NCBI RefSeq assembly: GCF_016808335.1
Contig: NC_053149.1
Location: 20,804,733 to 20,868,732, forward strand
DNA: 64,000 nt
Source: Panicum virgatum
Taxonomy: Eukaryota > Streptophyta > Magnoliopsida > Poales > Poaceae
Direction: 5' to 3'
The notes below the pieces were generated by a model. It did no database searches and had not been told where the DNA came from. It saw only the letters and a program-made list of their open reading frames with translations. Positions 11,846 to 23,768 of this stretch are shown here, piece after piece. Numbering within the stretch: position 1 is the stretch's first letter; the number at the start of each line of letters is the position of its first letter. The translations under genes were made by a program, and so were the position numbers.

Positions 11846-11903
11846 ATATTTTAAAAAATTAGGAAACCAGATTAGCAGGGAAGTTCAGTTGTATGGAATG
11901 ATG

Positions 11904-13529
11904 GCTCGCGTCCTCTCCTCTCCTAGCCACCCCTCCCCCTCCCAGCCCCTTGCCCTCCACCAGCCTCACGCCGTCGCCTACTTCGGGCCCGACGGCCACC
12001 CTTCCGTCCATGACCCCTACTCCTTACGTCACAGCTGGGCGTTCCAAGGCCCAAAGATGGGAGGACATGTCGCCATCCCCAGGTGAGTCATTCGGCAGCG
12101 TTCCTCCTACCTTGAGCGGCGCCTCCTTTAAGGACATCCTTCTGGCGGGCACACGGCTGGCTGTGGCCTCGCAGGTCACCGGTGCCCTGCATCGGCGTTC
12201 CTCGGTCGCTGCCTAGCAGGGGGTTGGCTCCGGTGCCGGTCCGCATTGTGCTCCGACCTGATACACACGAGGTCCTGGTGGTACGTCGCCCTGGTGCCGA
12301 TGTGTGGGTCGTGGTGCAGAGCCGCCATGCCCGTCGGAACCACCGGCTCTTGAACCGCTCCCGACGACCTATCCCGGAGGACCTGCGGGGGCGCTGCTTC
12401 AACTGTTTTTCTCCGACCCATCATGTCGCAGGGTGCCATGAACGGCCTCGCTGTTTTCGCTGTCGCTCCCTGGGATATCGATCCTACGTCTGAGATCGCC
12501 AATGCCTTGTTCTGCGTGAGCGTAAGGAGCCCCGTCGTCCTCGGCTCCTTGTCTAGCAACCCATATCTGCGGCTCCGGTCAGCGTGACTGTGGCCCCGGT
12601 CGACATGATGATGCCCCCTGACGCCCCGACGGATGGCCCAGGTAGGTAGCGGCACCGCCGAGTCAGGTCTAGGCGTGGTAGGAGCAAGCCCAATAATGGG
12701 CGTATCGCCGGACACGTCAGATGTGGGTATGAGCTGGCGGAGAGAGAACTCAGCTAGGCGCCAATTCCATCGCCGAGCGGAACACGAATTCCAATTCCTC
12801 GGACTATGTGCGGTGCCATCTGAGTGGAGGGAGGTGTAAAGTTAAAAAAACTGCGGTGTATGACGAGTGGGCCTAAGATAATAAAATACAGTGTATAGGA
12901 ACAGTCGAACAGCTAAGTTATTGTATCAATTGGACTGTAAACTTGTCTATAGCTGACGTATCTTGACTTATAGCCAAACCTTATTAAACCTGCTCCTCTG
13001 ATAGTGAGCCGCAGCCTCCCTCCAGTGACAACACCGACGACGGTGAGAGGCTCCCCGGTCCTGCTGGTGTCAGGCGGCAACAGCGACATCCCCTCGGCCA
13101 CTCCCACTCCCTCCCCGAAGCCATGATGGATTTTGGAATGTTCTGCTAGCATCTCTCAGCGTGAGGATGACCTTGCTCGAGCTCTGGTCATCTCCGTGAT
13201 TGATGGTGCGGCGGAACTCATCCCTGCTACAATTGCGCACCAGTTTGAGGTCGAGGAATCCTTGCTGTCCCTTCAACCTTTTGGACCTTCATCTACCGCG
13301 GCTCCTCGCGACCTAACGCTATGCAGGCTTCCGGATTTGAGGGGCACTCCGCATGCGGCGCCTAACGGGCCCCGGCGCCCGAAGCGCCCACAGCGGCTGC
13401 CACTACACCCGAAATGACCATGATGGTTGTCCCGGTGCCCGAGACATCTGCGGCTGCCCCGTCTCTTGATGGGATCCTCGAGGAGACGGAGGCAGCAATT
13501 GATCAATTTTCCCAGGAAGACAGCTCAGG
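11904..13529 (+). pseudogene. LINE ORF1, 5' part (nucleic-acid-binding protein)
   Basis: The fragments lie in shifting frames. A Ser/Pro-rich N-terminus contains SFKDILLAG (around 12110). A zinc-knuckle pair at about 12388-12490 reads CFNCFSPTHHVAGC, a complete CCHC, followed by CFRCRSLGY, which lost its later ligands to a TGA at about 12491. An RRM-like stretch follows at 13160-13280 (RALVISVIDG, FEVEESLLSL). This arrangement is usual for ORF1 of plant L1 elements, which binds LINE RNA. The region has several frameshifts and stops between 12216 and 13130. The frame open at 13414 runs into the gypsy insertion at 13530 and stays open on the far side (34415 onward). Confidence 0.75.
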
Positions 13530-13534
13530 GGTTG
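13530..13534. repeat. Target-site duplication GGTTG, left copy
   Basis: GGTTG precedes the TGTTGACGC end of the Tat element here and recurs at 34415-34419 directly after the other end. It marks a single insertion into LINE ORF1. Confidence 0.9.
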
Positions 13535-14524
13535 TGTTGACGCAAAACGATCACACGCTAAGCCCGAGAGCCTCGTACGCCAAGCTCGGACTACACTTGA
13601 TTCAAACCAAGGCGTGCCAGTCAATTTGACCTGTAAATTGACAAAGAAACAGCAACCTGTCAAATTCAAAAGTGTATCGGCTGGATTTCCGAATCACCCT
13701 TACGCAGCGTATCGGCAAGGCTCTGCCGATACGAAAAACGACAGCTAATCGGATATAAAGAGCGTGTAATAAAAGCGATCTACAGAGAATCGGCAATGAG
13801 CTGCCGATACCGATATGCAACTAGACGGCCAGATCTCGAACCGATATGTACAAACCCACGAATGTATGGATCTGAACAAAGCTAAACTTGTAATCGATCT
13901 AATCAGCTTTATAAAGTTTATCATGATAAACAAGGAGTTTACAGCCGATTAAACAGATTACTAAGCCGGATAGCTTGTGAATAGATCTAAATGAGAAAAC
14001 AGCTATGCGCCCGAGATCAAAACTTAGATAAATTCGGTAAATTTTGAATAAATCTGAACGAAGCCACAGCGATGCGCCCGGAAGCTAAAGCTCAGATTTA
14101 CTCGGTAAACGAAGACTTACCAGCAAACCAAGTCGCTCGAATGTGAGGCGTCCTTGATCAGCTCGAAAGAACTCGCGGAAAAGAAAAAAGGATGGCGAAG
14201 TCACCGATGAGAAAGTAAATTGCAAGTAGTAAAGTTTGTTTGTTGGATGTGTATCAATCTTTACAATAGCCGGGGGGCTCATATTTATACCCCACGCTAA
14301 CACAATCCTAACCGATTACGACAAAGCACGATTCTATTCTAAAAAATAAAAATAATCCTAAAACAAGATAACTCTTGCCAAACCGAAGTCAAAATATCTG
14401 GTCAATCTGTCCTTCCTCAGTCAACATGATTTTCAACAGTGATGCATGATCACCCCCCCCCCCAAGTCTACCGATCGTACCATATAGAACCTTTTCTCCT
14501 TTGCAACACTCCTCCTCCTTGACA
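13535..14524 (-). mobile_element. 3' LTR of the Tat element
   Basis: The LTR pairs with 33418-34414 along its whole length, with several percent divergence. A TATA box on the minus strand (TATAAATA, 14282-14289) lies where a U3 promoter is expected. The 25 nt on its inner side (14525-14549, minus strand TGTATTGACACC...) look like an extra U3 start that the 5' LTR lacks. A G-rich polypurine tract candidate (minus strand TTGGGGGAC) follows at about 14552-14560. Confidence 0.88.
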
Positions 14525-14872
14525 CGCGTCAAAATCTGGTGTCAATACATGTCCCCCAATTTCGGAGTAAAATGTCCTTTTTACTTTGAAATTAATCCTT
14601 GTAATGATTACGCTGCCGAACAGTCTTCTCATCACTGCCATCTCGCTTCCCGTGCGGGTGGCGAACGAAAATCTCTTCTTTGCCCTTCTCCTTTCAACTC
14701 CCCATCCACACAACGGGAATCTGCCGATTCACGTTCCGTCTTTTTACCCATATGACCCTCAATTAAATCCAGGGGTAAAAGCCATACCGGTGCACCGCAA
14801 CCGATTCATCTTCTTCATCTTGGGCTATAAATAACCCCATCGGCACTGTAACTTCTCCATCGGCCATAGCCT
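14525..14872 (-). other. Tat 3' untranslated internal region
   Basis: This is internal Tat sequence between the 3' LTR and the nested Athila insertion. It contains the polypurine candidate and no open frame that can be supported. It continues at 25247 beyond the Athila element. Confidence 0.7.
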
Positions 14873-16345
14873 TGTTGGCACTCCTTAGCCTAACGAATTA
14901 CTCCGCAAGTGTACAGAGACCGATTGTAGCTTTCACCAGGGAGTATACCGGGGATATCGAATCCAAGGAACGGTAAAGCTTCGACCAAGCTTAAAGATCT
15001 TCAACTGGACACAACCAGCGAGAAGAAGATAATGGGAAGAGGGCCTAACTCCAGATAACCTACTAATCTGACTAGTTAACGAGCTATCTACTTGACTCGA
15101 TCTGCTTCGGCGGCTGGAAGAGGAAGGACTTCAGAAAGGGATGAGAGGAGAGTCCAACGGCAACCTGCACTACTGCTATGAAAACACCCGAACGTGGTGG
15201 ACTACAAAGGACGGATAGGGCTGTCACCACCTACTGACTACCAAAATGGTTTTGTGGGGTGGAACACAATCTAAGGTAGCTACCAAGCCTAGGCACCACG
15301 CCCACAGCTCTCGAGCCACTTGCTCCTACCGTGTACTTAGATAGAAAGCAACCTCAAATAAGCAGAACTTGCTACTTACGCAGACTCAGGATCCCACAGA
15401 TCAAAGTAAGTACTTAATAAGTAACTAAGACAGAAAGTAAAGCTAGCGAGAAACTGAAGTTGAGACAAGGAACTTACTCAAATAAATTCCTCCGAGGCAG
15501 ATACAAAGTGGAGTAAGACCGAAAGAACTCGAGTCCGCTCCTTTCAGCTCGGCTTTCACCAGAGCACTCACCTCACTCTCTTCCTACTCAACACAAGTGT
15601 ACAAGAGACTCTCTTCTCTATGGAATGGTGTGTGTTACAAGAGGGGTATGGTGCTCTATTTATACTACCCCAAGGTCGGTACTGAGCTGAGCGTCAGTTG
15701 CACGCAGGTAAGACGGTTATGTTTGTCTTTCACGCCAAGGGAGAGATTCCGAGGCCACCAGGTGGGTCCAGCCGGCCTGGGGATGTGGCTGCGTGGCCAC
15801 CGCCTTTGCATGGACGCTCTAGATCTTCTCCTGAGGGTGGTGGAAGTTGCATGGCACCAACGGTGATGGTTAGAGGCCGGTCGGCCTCTCCTAGGCCGGC
15901 CGGCCTGGCTCTTTCTTGGCTCAGGCTCGTGTTGCACCGACATGTTGCTCTCTAGTCCCACATTGCTTCTCCAGTTGAATTGGGCTCTGATTCTTTAAGT
16001 TATCACTGGATTTGGGCTCAACTCCACTTGGTTCACGCCTTTCGGTCTTGTCTTGTGAATTTTGCCAAACCCACCTTGGTTTGACTTGATCTTGAGCTCA
16101 AGTCACCCTCCACGAAGTTTCACCATAAGATGTTACAGGGGTAGGCCAGCCGGCCTGGCCTAAGCCGGCCGGCCTGGGGTCCACCCCTTTTTGGCTCAAA
16201 TTTGCAGATGTTGCTCCTGGATTCAAGTAATCACCAAAACTTGTGGAACTTGTTAATGTTAGTAAAAATTATAGTAATATGGTTCCAAAAGCATGAAATC
16301 CGAAGGAATGTTGGCGGTGAAAATCATCGAAATCAATCCCCAACA
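14873..16345 (-). mobile_element. 3' LTR of nested Athila
   Basis: This is the partner of 23769-25241, of equal length. It keeps a TATA box on the minus strand (TATAAATA, 15657-15664). It carries GGCCGGCC-type dyads at about 15770, 15873-15906 and 16143-16176. Compared with the 5' LTR, one dyad block is contracted and another expanded. Confidence 0.9.
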
Positions 16346-17889
16346 CACCCCAACACCTAGACTTTGCTCGTCCCGAGCAAAAGGAGTCGATATAGATTCC
16401 TGAGGATCAAGCAAAGTCTGGGGTTCACGAACGCAGGTATGCATGAGAATTATTTCAGAGCTTTCCTTTCATACCTCGGATTCCGGGTGGCTGACACCTT
16501 CATGTTCACCTATTGATCCCTAGAATAAATCGATGAAGATTATGGCTAGTTCTTGTTTCGCAGTACTTGGAAGACTTTTATTTTTAAAATAAATCCAAGG
16601 CATACACTTTTTGCTCAAGTCACTCATTCACTCAATTTTGTTCATACTTCACTAATACTCCCAAAATCCGCCTTGCCAAAGAGTATGTGGAGCTAAGTGA
16701 AGGTTGTTGCATATCCATAACATTTATATTACGAGATCAAACCTGGTGTCTCTTAGTAGTCTAGATGCTCATCTCATGGGTCAAGTGCAAGTGATAAATG
16801 AGGAAATAATCCATGGTGGTTTTGTGTATAGCACTATACACCTCCCCCTTCTTCTTTTTTTTTCTTTTGAGACAAGGCGTGAATGTTATTCATCCTTTTC
16901 TTTCTTTTCAAGGGGGTGTAGCATTGTTTTGCAACCACATTTCATGGATTCAAGTTGATGGACGTGTATGTGAATGATCCCAAGAAGATGAATCAATCTA
17001 AACTCCTTTGGAGGCAACAAACTTGAGCAAGCTCACAATGCATAGGACAGCTATGTGTCTGGATTTCATAAGTATGGCTCTGGAATGGGTACTAATAAAG
17101 CTGAGCAAGTGAGTTTTGCCTGGTTTTCTATTTTCAAATTGAAAACTTCCAAGACCTTGAGGCAAGAGCTATCATAACTCCATGTCATCATATCGTAGAA
17201 AGCAATAAGCAAGCAATCAAGTGATTATAAACATGCATTCCGAAGGTATTCTGGTACTTGCATAAGAAATAAATCTTAGCATACCATGGTTGTGAAAAGA
17301 TTTCAACTCTTCCTAGTCATTTCATTCAAGTATTTTATTTGATTTTAGTTGGCATGATTTTCAATGAAATTGCATGAAACCACGAAGAAATAGAGAGTAG
17401 AAGTGGCAAACCGTGAGCACGCGAAGGGGGCCAGGGGATGGCCGACAGGTGGGGCTGGTCGGCCTTGGAGAGGCCAACCAGCCTGGGCCTGTGGCCACCC
17501 TCGGTGACCCTTTTTGCACAGGTTCATGCTCGATCTGTTCTGCTCCAGTGAGGGTGTTTTGGTGATCTTTCCGAAAGTCTCAGGCCGGGCGGCCTGATTT
17601 GAGCCGCCCGGCTTACTTTTTCTCTGGAATTCATCCGAATTTTTCTGACATCTTATATTCACCTTCCTCGTTTGATTTTGCTGTGCAATAGTGAAACGTG
17701 ATAGTAGGGGGGTGTGGTTGGCACACACATGTGCACCAACCGCATAAACACTTAAGAGGAAAGAACTTGAGATTTTATTTTATTTGAAGGGAAATGGGGG
17801 TTCTGCTGATTACAAAATAAACAAATGAGGGAAATAAGGAAATAAAAGCACCCAAGACTAATCCTAATCTAAACCTACACCTACTTGGG
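16346..17889 (-). other. Athila 3' untranslated region with polypurine tract
   Basis: Next to the LTR the minus strand reads CTAGGTGTTGGGGTG (16346-16360), a polypurine-type primer, preceded by GAGCAAAGT as in the second Athila of this window. The rest has no supported gene. Paired GC dyads lie at about 17454-17485 and 17582-17614. Confidence 0.65.
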
Positions 17890-18730
17890 ATCCGGGGATC
17901 TATAGAGATCCTCGTTCCCAGTCACCTTCGCAAGGCGTTTGATCTTGGAACAGACCGCCTTGCGAAGGGTATCCACCCTATCCCCAACTCCATCCTATCT
18001 ATCTCCGTCTCGGCTACGCGCTCATCCATGTTGTTGAGGCATAGCTGGAGAGTAGCAAGCTGCTCACGTCATTGGGATCCTCTTCCTCCTCCTCGTTGTC
18101 ATTGTCGGAGTCGGTGTAGGCGTGGACCTCGATCGGTCCACGGATCGGTGGCGGCCGGATGTGGCGACGCACCGAACTCAGCGGAAGACCCATGCCGGTA
18201 CAATCCAACGGGGGAGTGAGCACCTTTCCCCTGCCGACCTTTGCCCCAGTCACGCGATGGTGTGGAGGGCTAGGGCTAGCGGGAGTGTACTCCGGGGAGT
18301 ACGTGGACAGGTCCTGCTGCACCATCTATAGTGCAGCGACCTGTGCAACACGTGCCCCGCCCGACGACGTCCCCGCGCGCTTTGTCATGACCTTCCTAGG
18401 GTAAAGAACCCCCGTAGAAGGTCGTGTCGGACTGCACATGCGGGAGCGCACGAGGGCCCTCGACACCGGGCCCTGGACCGAGCTCTCCATCGAACCGGGG
18501 GACAGACGGCCTCGGGGTGAGGCCGGCCGGCTCCCCATAGGCCGGCTGGCCTGGGGCTGGCGCCCCTGGCCAGCCGGTGGCGATGGCGAGAAAGCAGCGA
18601 TCTCCACCGGCTCTAGAATCCTGACATTGCTCGATGAAGCCCTGGTTTGGTTGGATTTGGAGGGTGCTTTGGGAGTGGGTGTATCCATGGCTTCGGATTT
18701 GGGAGTTTTAGGAGAAGTTTGCGAGGCCAT
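17890..18730 (-). pseudogene. Accessory ORF in the env position of nested Athila
   Basis: The frame opens at 18730 (MASQTSPKTPKSEAMDTPTP), about 375 nt after integrase. It is Pro/Ser/Arg-rich, then has an acidic run (TDSDNDNEEEEEDPND), then a heptad-like C-terminus (EQLATLQLCLNNMDERVAE). It ends at SPDPK with a stop near 17889. A stop at 18326 and two frameshifts (near 18072 and 17970) break it. No signal peptide, membrane segment or known domain is visible, so calling it an envelope protein is not justified. The second Athila has an ORF of the same layout at 60698-61516: TPTPKTP near the start, an acidic middle, and a coiled-coil-like end with MDRRMDDIES. Its function is unknown. Confidence 0.55.
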
Positions 18731-19105
18731 GGTGGTGATCTCGGAGAAAGAAACGAAGTTCGGGATGAGATCTGGTGAATGGCTCTGAACTGAGGAAGAG
18801 AGGGGAGCCTTTCGGTTTAAATCATCTTATCGAGCTCCGAACACCTAGGATTAGGAAGTTTGAACCCCAGGGAATGTTGCACAAAAAGATGAGGCCGAAC
18901 GGCTGCGGAGCCAGGCTGGCCGGTCTAGGGTAGGCCGGCCGGCCCCACCTTGTCAGGTGTGGGCCCCGGGCTTCTGGAGGCTTCTTTGATTCCTTTCCTT
19001 TCTCGGGTATTTAGGTGGTTTTGTCCAGAAATGGAAAGAAGAAATAGAAATAGAAATCTAACCTAAGATAGGGCACGTTTTAGGTACGGCGGCGGCCGTA
19101 GATGA
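18731..19105 (-). other. Spacer between integrase and accessory ORF (Athila)
   Basis: There is no coding sequence. It carries a paired GC dyad at 18911-18946. Confidence 0.6.
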
Positions 19106-19948
19106 TTATTCTATCTCGGTAAGCTCGTAGACATCTACTTCTTCGAGCTCGGGAATTTTGAGCTTGAGGAATATTTTCAGTCTCTGGCCATTGGCCTTGA
19201 AAACATTCCTGTCATCATCCTGGAGGGTTATGGCGCCGTGGTCAGCGGCGTTCAACACTAAGAAGGGGCCTTCCCACTTGCTTCTAAGTTTACCATGACC
19301 AAACAGGCAAACACGGGAGTTGAAAAGGAGTATCTTGTCTCCCGCCTTGAGCTGTTTGATCTTGATACGCTTATCATGCCATCTTTTTGTTCGCTCTTTG
19401 TAGAGTTTAGAGCTATGGTAGGCCTTCTCCCTCCATTCATCCAATTCCGCCAACTGGATTTGTCTCTTGATTCCGGCTGATTGGAGATCCATGTTCCACC
19501 TCTTAATAGCCCAATGGGACTTATACTCGAGTTCAACTAGCAAATGACAAGTCTTGCCATAGACTAGTTGATACGGTGTCACACCAATCGGCATTTTGTA
19601 AGCCGTTCTATAAGCCCATAGTGCCTTAGGTAGTTTGCTTTTCCAGCCCTTCCCCATGGCATTGACCATCTTCTGTAGGATGTTCTTGATTTGCTTGTTA
19701 GACGTCTCTGCCTGATCACTTGTTTGGGGATGGTATGGTGTTGCAACCCGGTGGTCCACTCCTAGCTCGCTGAGGCACTTCTTGAAGGTTCTGTCGATGA
19801 ATTGTGAGCCTCCATCGCTGATCACGACTCTTGGAACTCCAAAGCGAGGAAATATAATTTCCTGAAACATTTTCTTGGAGCTCCTTGAGTCGGCCGCAAC
19901 ACAAGGAAGTGCTTCGACCCATTTGGACACGTAGTCCACAGCCACCAA
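19106..19948 (-). pseudogene. Athila integrase, core end and C-terminal part
   Basis: This continues the integrase core from the frame ending at 19958. [12 protein letters not shown] is followed by the second catalytic Asp (VVISDGGSQF) and the Glu in TSDQAETSNKQIK. A C-terminal domain with KLRSKWEGPF and HGAITLQDD follows, and it ends YELTEIE. The frame is open for 280 residues but is separated from the upstream half by an in-frame stop near 19955. Confidence 0.85.
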
Positions 19949-19957
19949 GATGTATTC

Positions 19958-21168
19958 TCATTGCTTTGACATTGGGAAAGGACCCATGAAGTCAACTCCC
20001 CAAACATCGAAGATATCCACCTGAAGATTGCTCTTCAGGGGCATTGCGTCTCGGGAATTGATATTCCCATGTTTTTGGCATCTTGGGCAACACCGCACGA
20101 ATTCTTTTGCGTCTCCATGCATGTTTGGCCAAAAGAATCCACTTTGCCAAACCTTTGCATGGGTCCGGAAGGCTCCGTAATGTCCTCCATAGGGTGAGGA
20201 GTGACAACACTCTAGAATCTTGCGGGTCCCACATAATGGGATACAACGGCAGAGTAAACCATCTGCGCAGACTTTGAACAGATATGGGTCATCCCATAAA
20301 TGGAATCTGCTGAGGTGAATCAATTTCTTCTTGTCTTCTCCCAGAGGTATGTATCCAGTCACCATAAAGTTCACTAAGTTTGCGTACCATGGACTGGATG
20401 AGGTGACCTTCAGGAGAGTGTCATCTCTCAAGTAATCATTGATCGGGAGGTCTGATCCTTGTATTTGCATCCTTGAGAGATGGTCTGCCACACAATTATC
20501 TGCTCCTTTCTTGTCTCTTATTTCCATATCAAATTCTTGTAGGAGCAGAATCCAACGGATAAGTCGTGGCTTGGCGTCCTTCTTGGTTAGAAGGTACTTT
20601 AGTGCTGCGTGATCCGTGTACACAATCACCTTAGCACCGACCAAGTAGGATCTGAACTTGTCCATGGCGAATACTACCGCCAAGAGTTCCTTTTCTGTTG
20701 TGGCGTAGTTGAGTTGGGGTCCGGTCAATGTCTTACTCGCATAGGATATAGCATAGTGTTGCTTATCTCTACATTGACCGAGCACTGCGCCTATGGCGTA
20801 GTCGCTTGCATCGCACATGATCTCGAAAGGAAGTTTCCAATTGTGAGGCTGAATGATGGGTGCGGATACGAGTGCTTTCTTGAGGGTATAGAAGGCCATG
20901 AGGCATTCCTTGTCAAAGTTGAACGGGGCGTCTTTTGCCAACAAGTTGGTCAAGGGTCTGGCTATACGGGAGAAATCCTTAATGAACCTCCTTTAAAAAC
21001 CAGCATGACCCAAGAAACTCCTGACTCCCTTGACATTAGTCGGGGGTGGCAACTGTTCGATAACATCGATCTTTGCCCGATCCACTTTTATCCCTCGCTC
21101 AGACACTCTATGTCCGAGAACGATTCCTTCTCTGACCATAAAGTGACACTTTTTCTAGTTAAGAACTA
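19958..21168 (-). pseudogene. Athila RT end, RNase H and integrase N-terminal half
   Basis: The minus-strand frame from 20953 reads the RNase H domain ([44 protein letters not shown]), then the integrase HHCC zinc finger ([11 protein letters not shown] and CCPRC), then the first catalytic Asp in [10 protein letters not shown]. The RT thumb/connection sequence between 20954 and 21166 is broken by stops. Residues that define RNase H catalysis are present, but the gene is cut by the MITE on its 5' side and by a stop on its 3' side. Confidence 0.85.
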
Positions 21169-21315
21169 CTCCCTCTGTTCTAAAATGTAGGTCGTTTTGG
21201 CTTTTCTAGATTCATAGTGTTTGCTATGCATCTAGATATAACATATGTCTAGGTACATAGCAAAATATATGAATCTAGAAAAGTCAAAACGACCTACATT
21301 TTGGAATAGAGGGAG
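21169..21315. mobile_element. Stowaway-type MITE in the Athila pol gene
   Basis: This 147 bp element is almost a perfect hairpin. It starts CTCCCTCTGTTCTAAAATG and ends with the matching inverse ending in AGAGGGAG. It is flanked by TA (21167-21168 and 21316-21317), the Stowaway target. It splits reverse transcriptase from the RT-connection/RNase H part and is the youngest layer here. Confidence 0.93.
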
Positions 21316-21317
21316 TA

Positions 21318-22281
21318 GGTGTGTCTCTTGGCACCTCTTGAGAACCTTTTCCAAGTTCTCAAGGCATTGAGCGAAGTCTTTGCCATAGACAGAAAATTCG
21401 TCCATGAACACTTCCATAATGTGCTCAATTAAGTCCGAGAAGATTGCCATCATGCACCTTTGGAATGATGCTGGTGCGTTGCATAGACTGAAAGACATTC
21501 GTCGATAGGCGAATGTACCATAGGGGTAGGTGAAGGTAGTTTTGCTCTGGTCATCGGGATGGATAGGAATCTGATGATAACTGGAGTATCCGTCGAGGTA
21601 GCAAAAGTACGAGTGCTTTGCCAACAATTCAAGCATCTCATCGATGAAGGGAAGAGGGAAGTGATCTTTCCGGGTTGCCTTGTTGAGCATCTGGTAATCG
21701 ATACGCATCCTCCATCCAGTCACTATCCGTTGAGGTATGAGCTCGTTCCTCTTATTCCGGACTACCGTCATGCCTCCCTTCTTCGGGACTACTTGGACTG
21801 GGCTGACCCACTCGCTATCTTGCACGGGGTATATGATGCCCACGTGCAGCAACTTGAGCACCTCTTTCTTGACTACCTCCCTCATCGCATCGTTAAGCTG
21901 CCGTTGATGTTTTCGTGATGGCTTATGTTCCGGCTCCATAGGAATGCGATGGGTGCATAGGTTGGGGCTGATCCCCTTCAAGTCTTGGAGAGAGTATCCT
22001 ATGATGGATCGATACTTTTCTAAGACTGCAACAAGCCGCCGAGTTTCACTCTCTGTCAGCTTGTCGCTGATGACAACTGGCGTGGCTCTGTTGTCGTGGA
22101 GGAATGCATACTTCAGACTAGGGGGCAGTGGCTTCAGCTCAGGTAGAGGAGGTTGCGAAATCTCCTCTCTGTCAAGCTTACTTTTGCCGGTCGGATCTGT
22201 TTCCTGGGCGAAGTGTGAAACATCTTCCTCAAGAATGGGCTGAGTTAGCTCTTCTTGGCTGATGTTCACTGCAACCTCCAA
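21318..22281 (-). pseudogene. Athila reverse transcriptase
   Basis: This is an open frame on the minus strand from 22281 into the MITE. The motifs are CTHRIPMEPEHKPSRKHQR, VVPKKGGMTVV, RIDYQMLNKATRKDHFPLPF and YCYLDGYSSYHQIPIHPDD-like text. The catalytic box reads FMDEFSVYG rather than the family's FMDDFSVYG, so the second metal-binding Asp is Glu (codon at 21397-21399). A single TAA at about 22286 separates it from the protease frame. Catalysis is unlikely. Confidence 0.85.
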
Positions 22282-22287
22282 TGGGTC

Positions 22288-22761
22288 TTACTCCGACCTA
22301 GCCTCAGCAATGGTGTTGCATGAGCGAACTAGGCTGACCGGGACTTTCTCTTTGCCAACCTTGACCTCGAGCGTTGCTCGGTCTCCATTTGGGTTGACAA
22401 GGGGCTCCATTGGCTGACCAATCAAGACAAACTCTTCACCTTCTAGGATATCGAAGATGTGGAAGTCCAGGAAAACCTTGTTACGTCCCATCTTTAGGGA
22501 CATAGCATGGAGAATTCCCTCACTTTCCACGATCTGGCCGTCGATCCACTTCAGGTGCTTACGAGAGATGGTCAGGGGCTCAGATGAAATGTGATCTGCC
22601 AGGGTTTTGGAGATCACATTCACCCCGACCTTCGGGTCGTAAAAAGTTTCTTGTGGTTCAGCGTCCCCAATAGTGCAGAGGAACACTCTAGGATTATAGT
22701 AGATCTGAATGATGCTACTACTGGCCTCGGCTTCCTCTATCCATTCCGTACTTATAATCAC
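22288..22761 (-). pseudogene. Athila protease-like region
   Basis: This 157-residue minus frame has the fold signature of retroelement aspartic proteases, for example GVNVISKTLADHI and FDILEGEEFVLIG. The catalytic D-x-G-A site is not recognisable (ETFYDPKVGVNVIS), so the enzyme is probably inactive. It lies between gag and RT as expected. Confidence 0.65.
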
Positions 22762-22776
22762 AGAAAGACCCTCTAT

Positions 22777-23767
22777 CTACGATGAAACTTCGGGAATGAA
22801 CGCCTCAGATCTTGAGCAGATGCACTTATGTTCCTTCGGCATGCTTGCAGCATTGCCGAGTTCCAAATACTCTTTCTCTGTGAAGAGGTCGGGTACGAAC
22901 ATTGGCATATCTTCAATGAAGGGCTCATGATCTGGGGACTTTGGTGGTTCGGTTATTTCCTCTATGTATGGTGGAGGTGGAGAGGATGTGGCTGAGAGGA
23001 TTCGAAGTTGTTGTGTCTTGCTGGGCTGTTCTAAAGGCTCTGGTGGATCGTCATAGATACCGGTGTAATCAGTGCTGTTCAGAACCTTCTCTAGGAGAGT
23101 TCTGACTTCAGCCACTGTCTTGTACATGATGGATCCCTCGGAAGCCACATTCATGAAATGTGCGCTTTCCAGTTTAAGGCCATAGAAGAAGTGTTGCATA
23201 AGTATTTCCTCCGGCATCTGATGTGGTGGCTCGGAGTCTATTAAATGCATGAATCTAGCCCAGGCTACTCCAAGTGATTCATCGCCTTGCTCAAATGATA
23301 GTAGCTGTTTTCGATGGGGAATCACTTTGGAGATAGGATAGAAGAACAAGAAAATTCATCCTTCAGTTGTATCCAATCTCCTCCGAGTCTCCTTGTCGTC
23401 CGGTTGTACTAGAACTTGGCTTCCCCCATCAGAGAGAATGGGAATAGCTTCCACCGTAAGGTGTTTTGGGATATACCGGGTATAATCAAAAGAGAACAAT
23501 TCTCTTCAAAGATTTGCAAGTGAGCATAGGGACACTCATCCTTCTTTCCAGAGAAGGACTGTCCACGAACCATGGCTACGAGACTAGGATAGATCTCGTA
23601 ACCATCGGATAGGATGGGGTGGCAAGATGGTGGCGGTTCCAAATACCCGCGAGATGGAACTGCCGCATAACTAGGAGAATACTCCATGTGGATGGATGGA
23701 AAGTCGTACGGCTGATTAGCTCTAAGCCTAGTGTTGCTACTGTTCCCCGGCAACGGTGCCAGAAAGC
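22777..23767 (-). pseudogene. Athila gag, frameshifted
   Basis: There are two minus frames. The frame 23777-23409 begins inside the LTR/primer region and gives the N-terminus (YDFPSIHMEY, ECPYAHLQIFEENCSLL). The frame 23349-22777 gives the retrotransposon gag domain (SFEQGDESLGVAWARFMHL, LMQHFFYGL) followed by a Pro/Glu-rich tail. A frameshift and loss of about 60 nt lie between them. Gag forms the particle and packages RNA; this copy cannot do so intact. Confidence 0.75.
23744..23761 (-). other. Athila primer binding site, Asp-tRNA type
   Basis: On the minus strand it reads TGGCACCGTTGCCGGGGA, seven bases from the 5' LTR end. It resembles the 3' end complement of plant Asp tRNA with one mismatch, as is usual in Athila-type elements. 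Confidence 0.75.
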
Positions 23768-23768
23768 T

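Noticed and set aside
14581..14834. Plus-strand ORFs of about 80 residues
   Set aside because: They lie in Tat untranslated internal sequence, overlap one another in different frames, and end in the Athila insertion.
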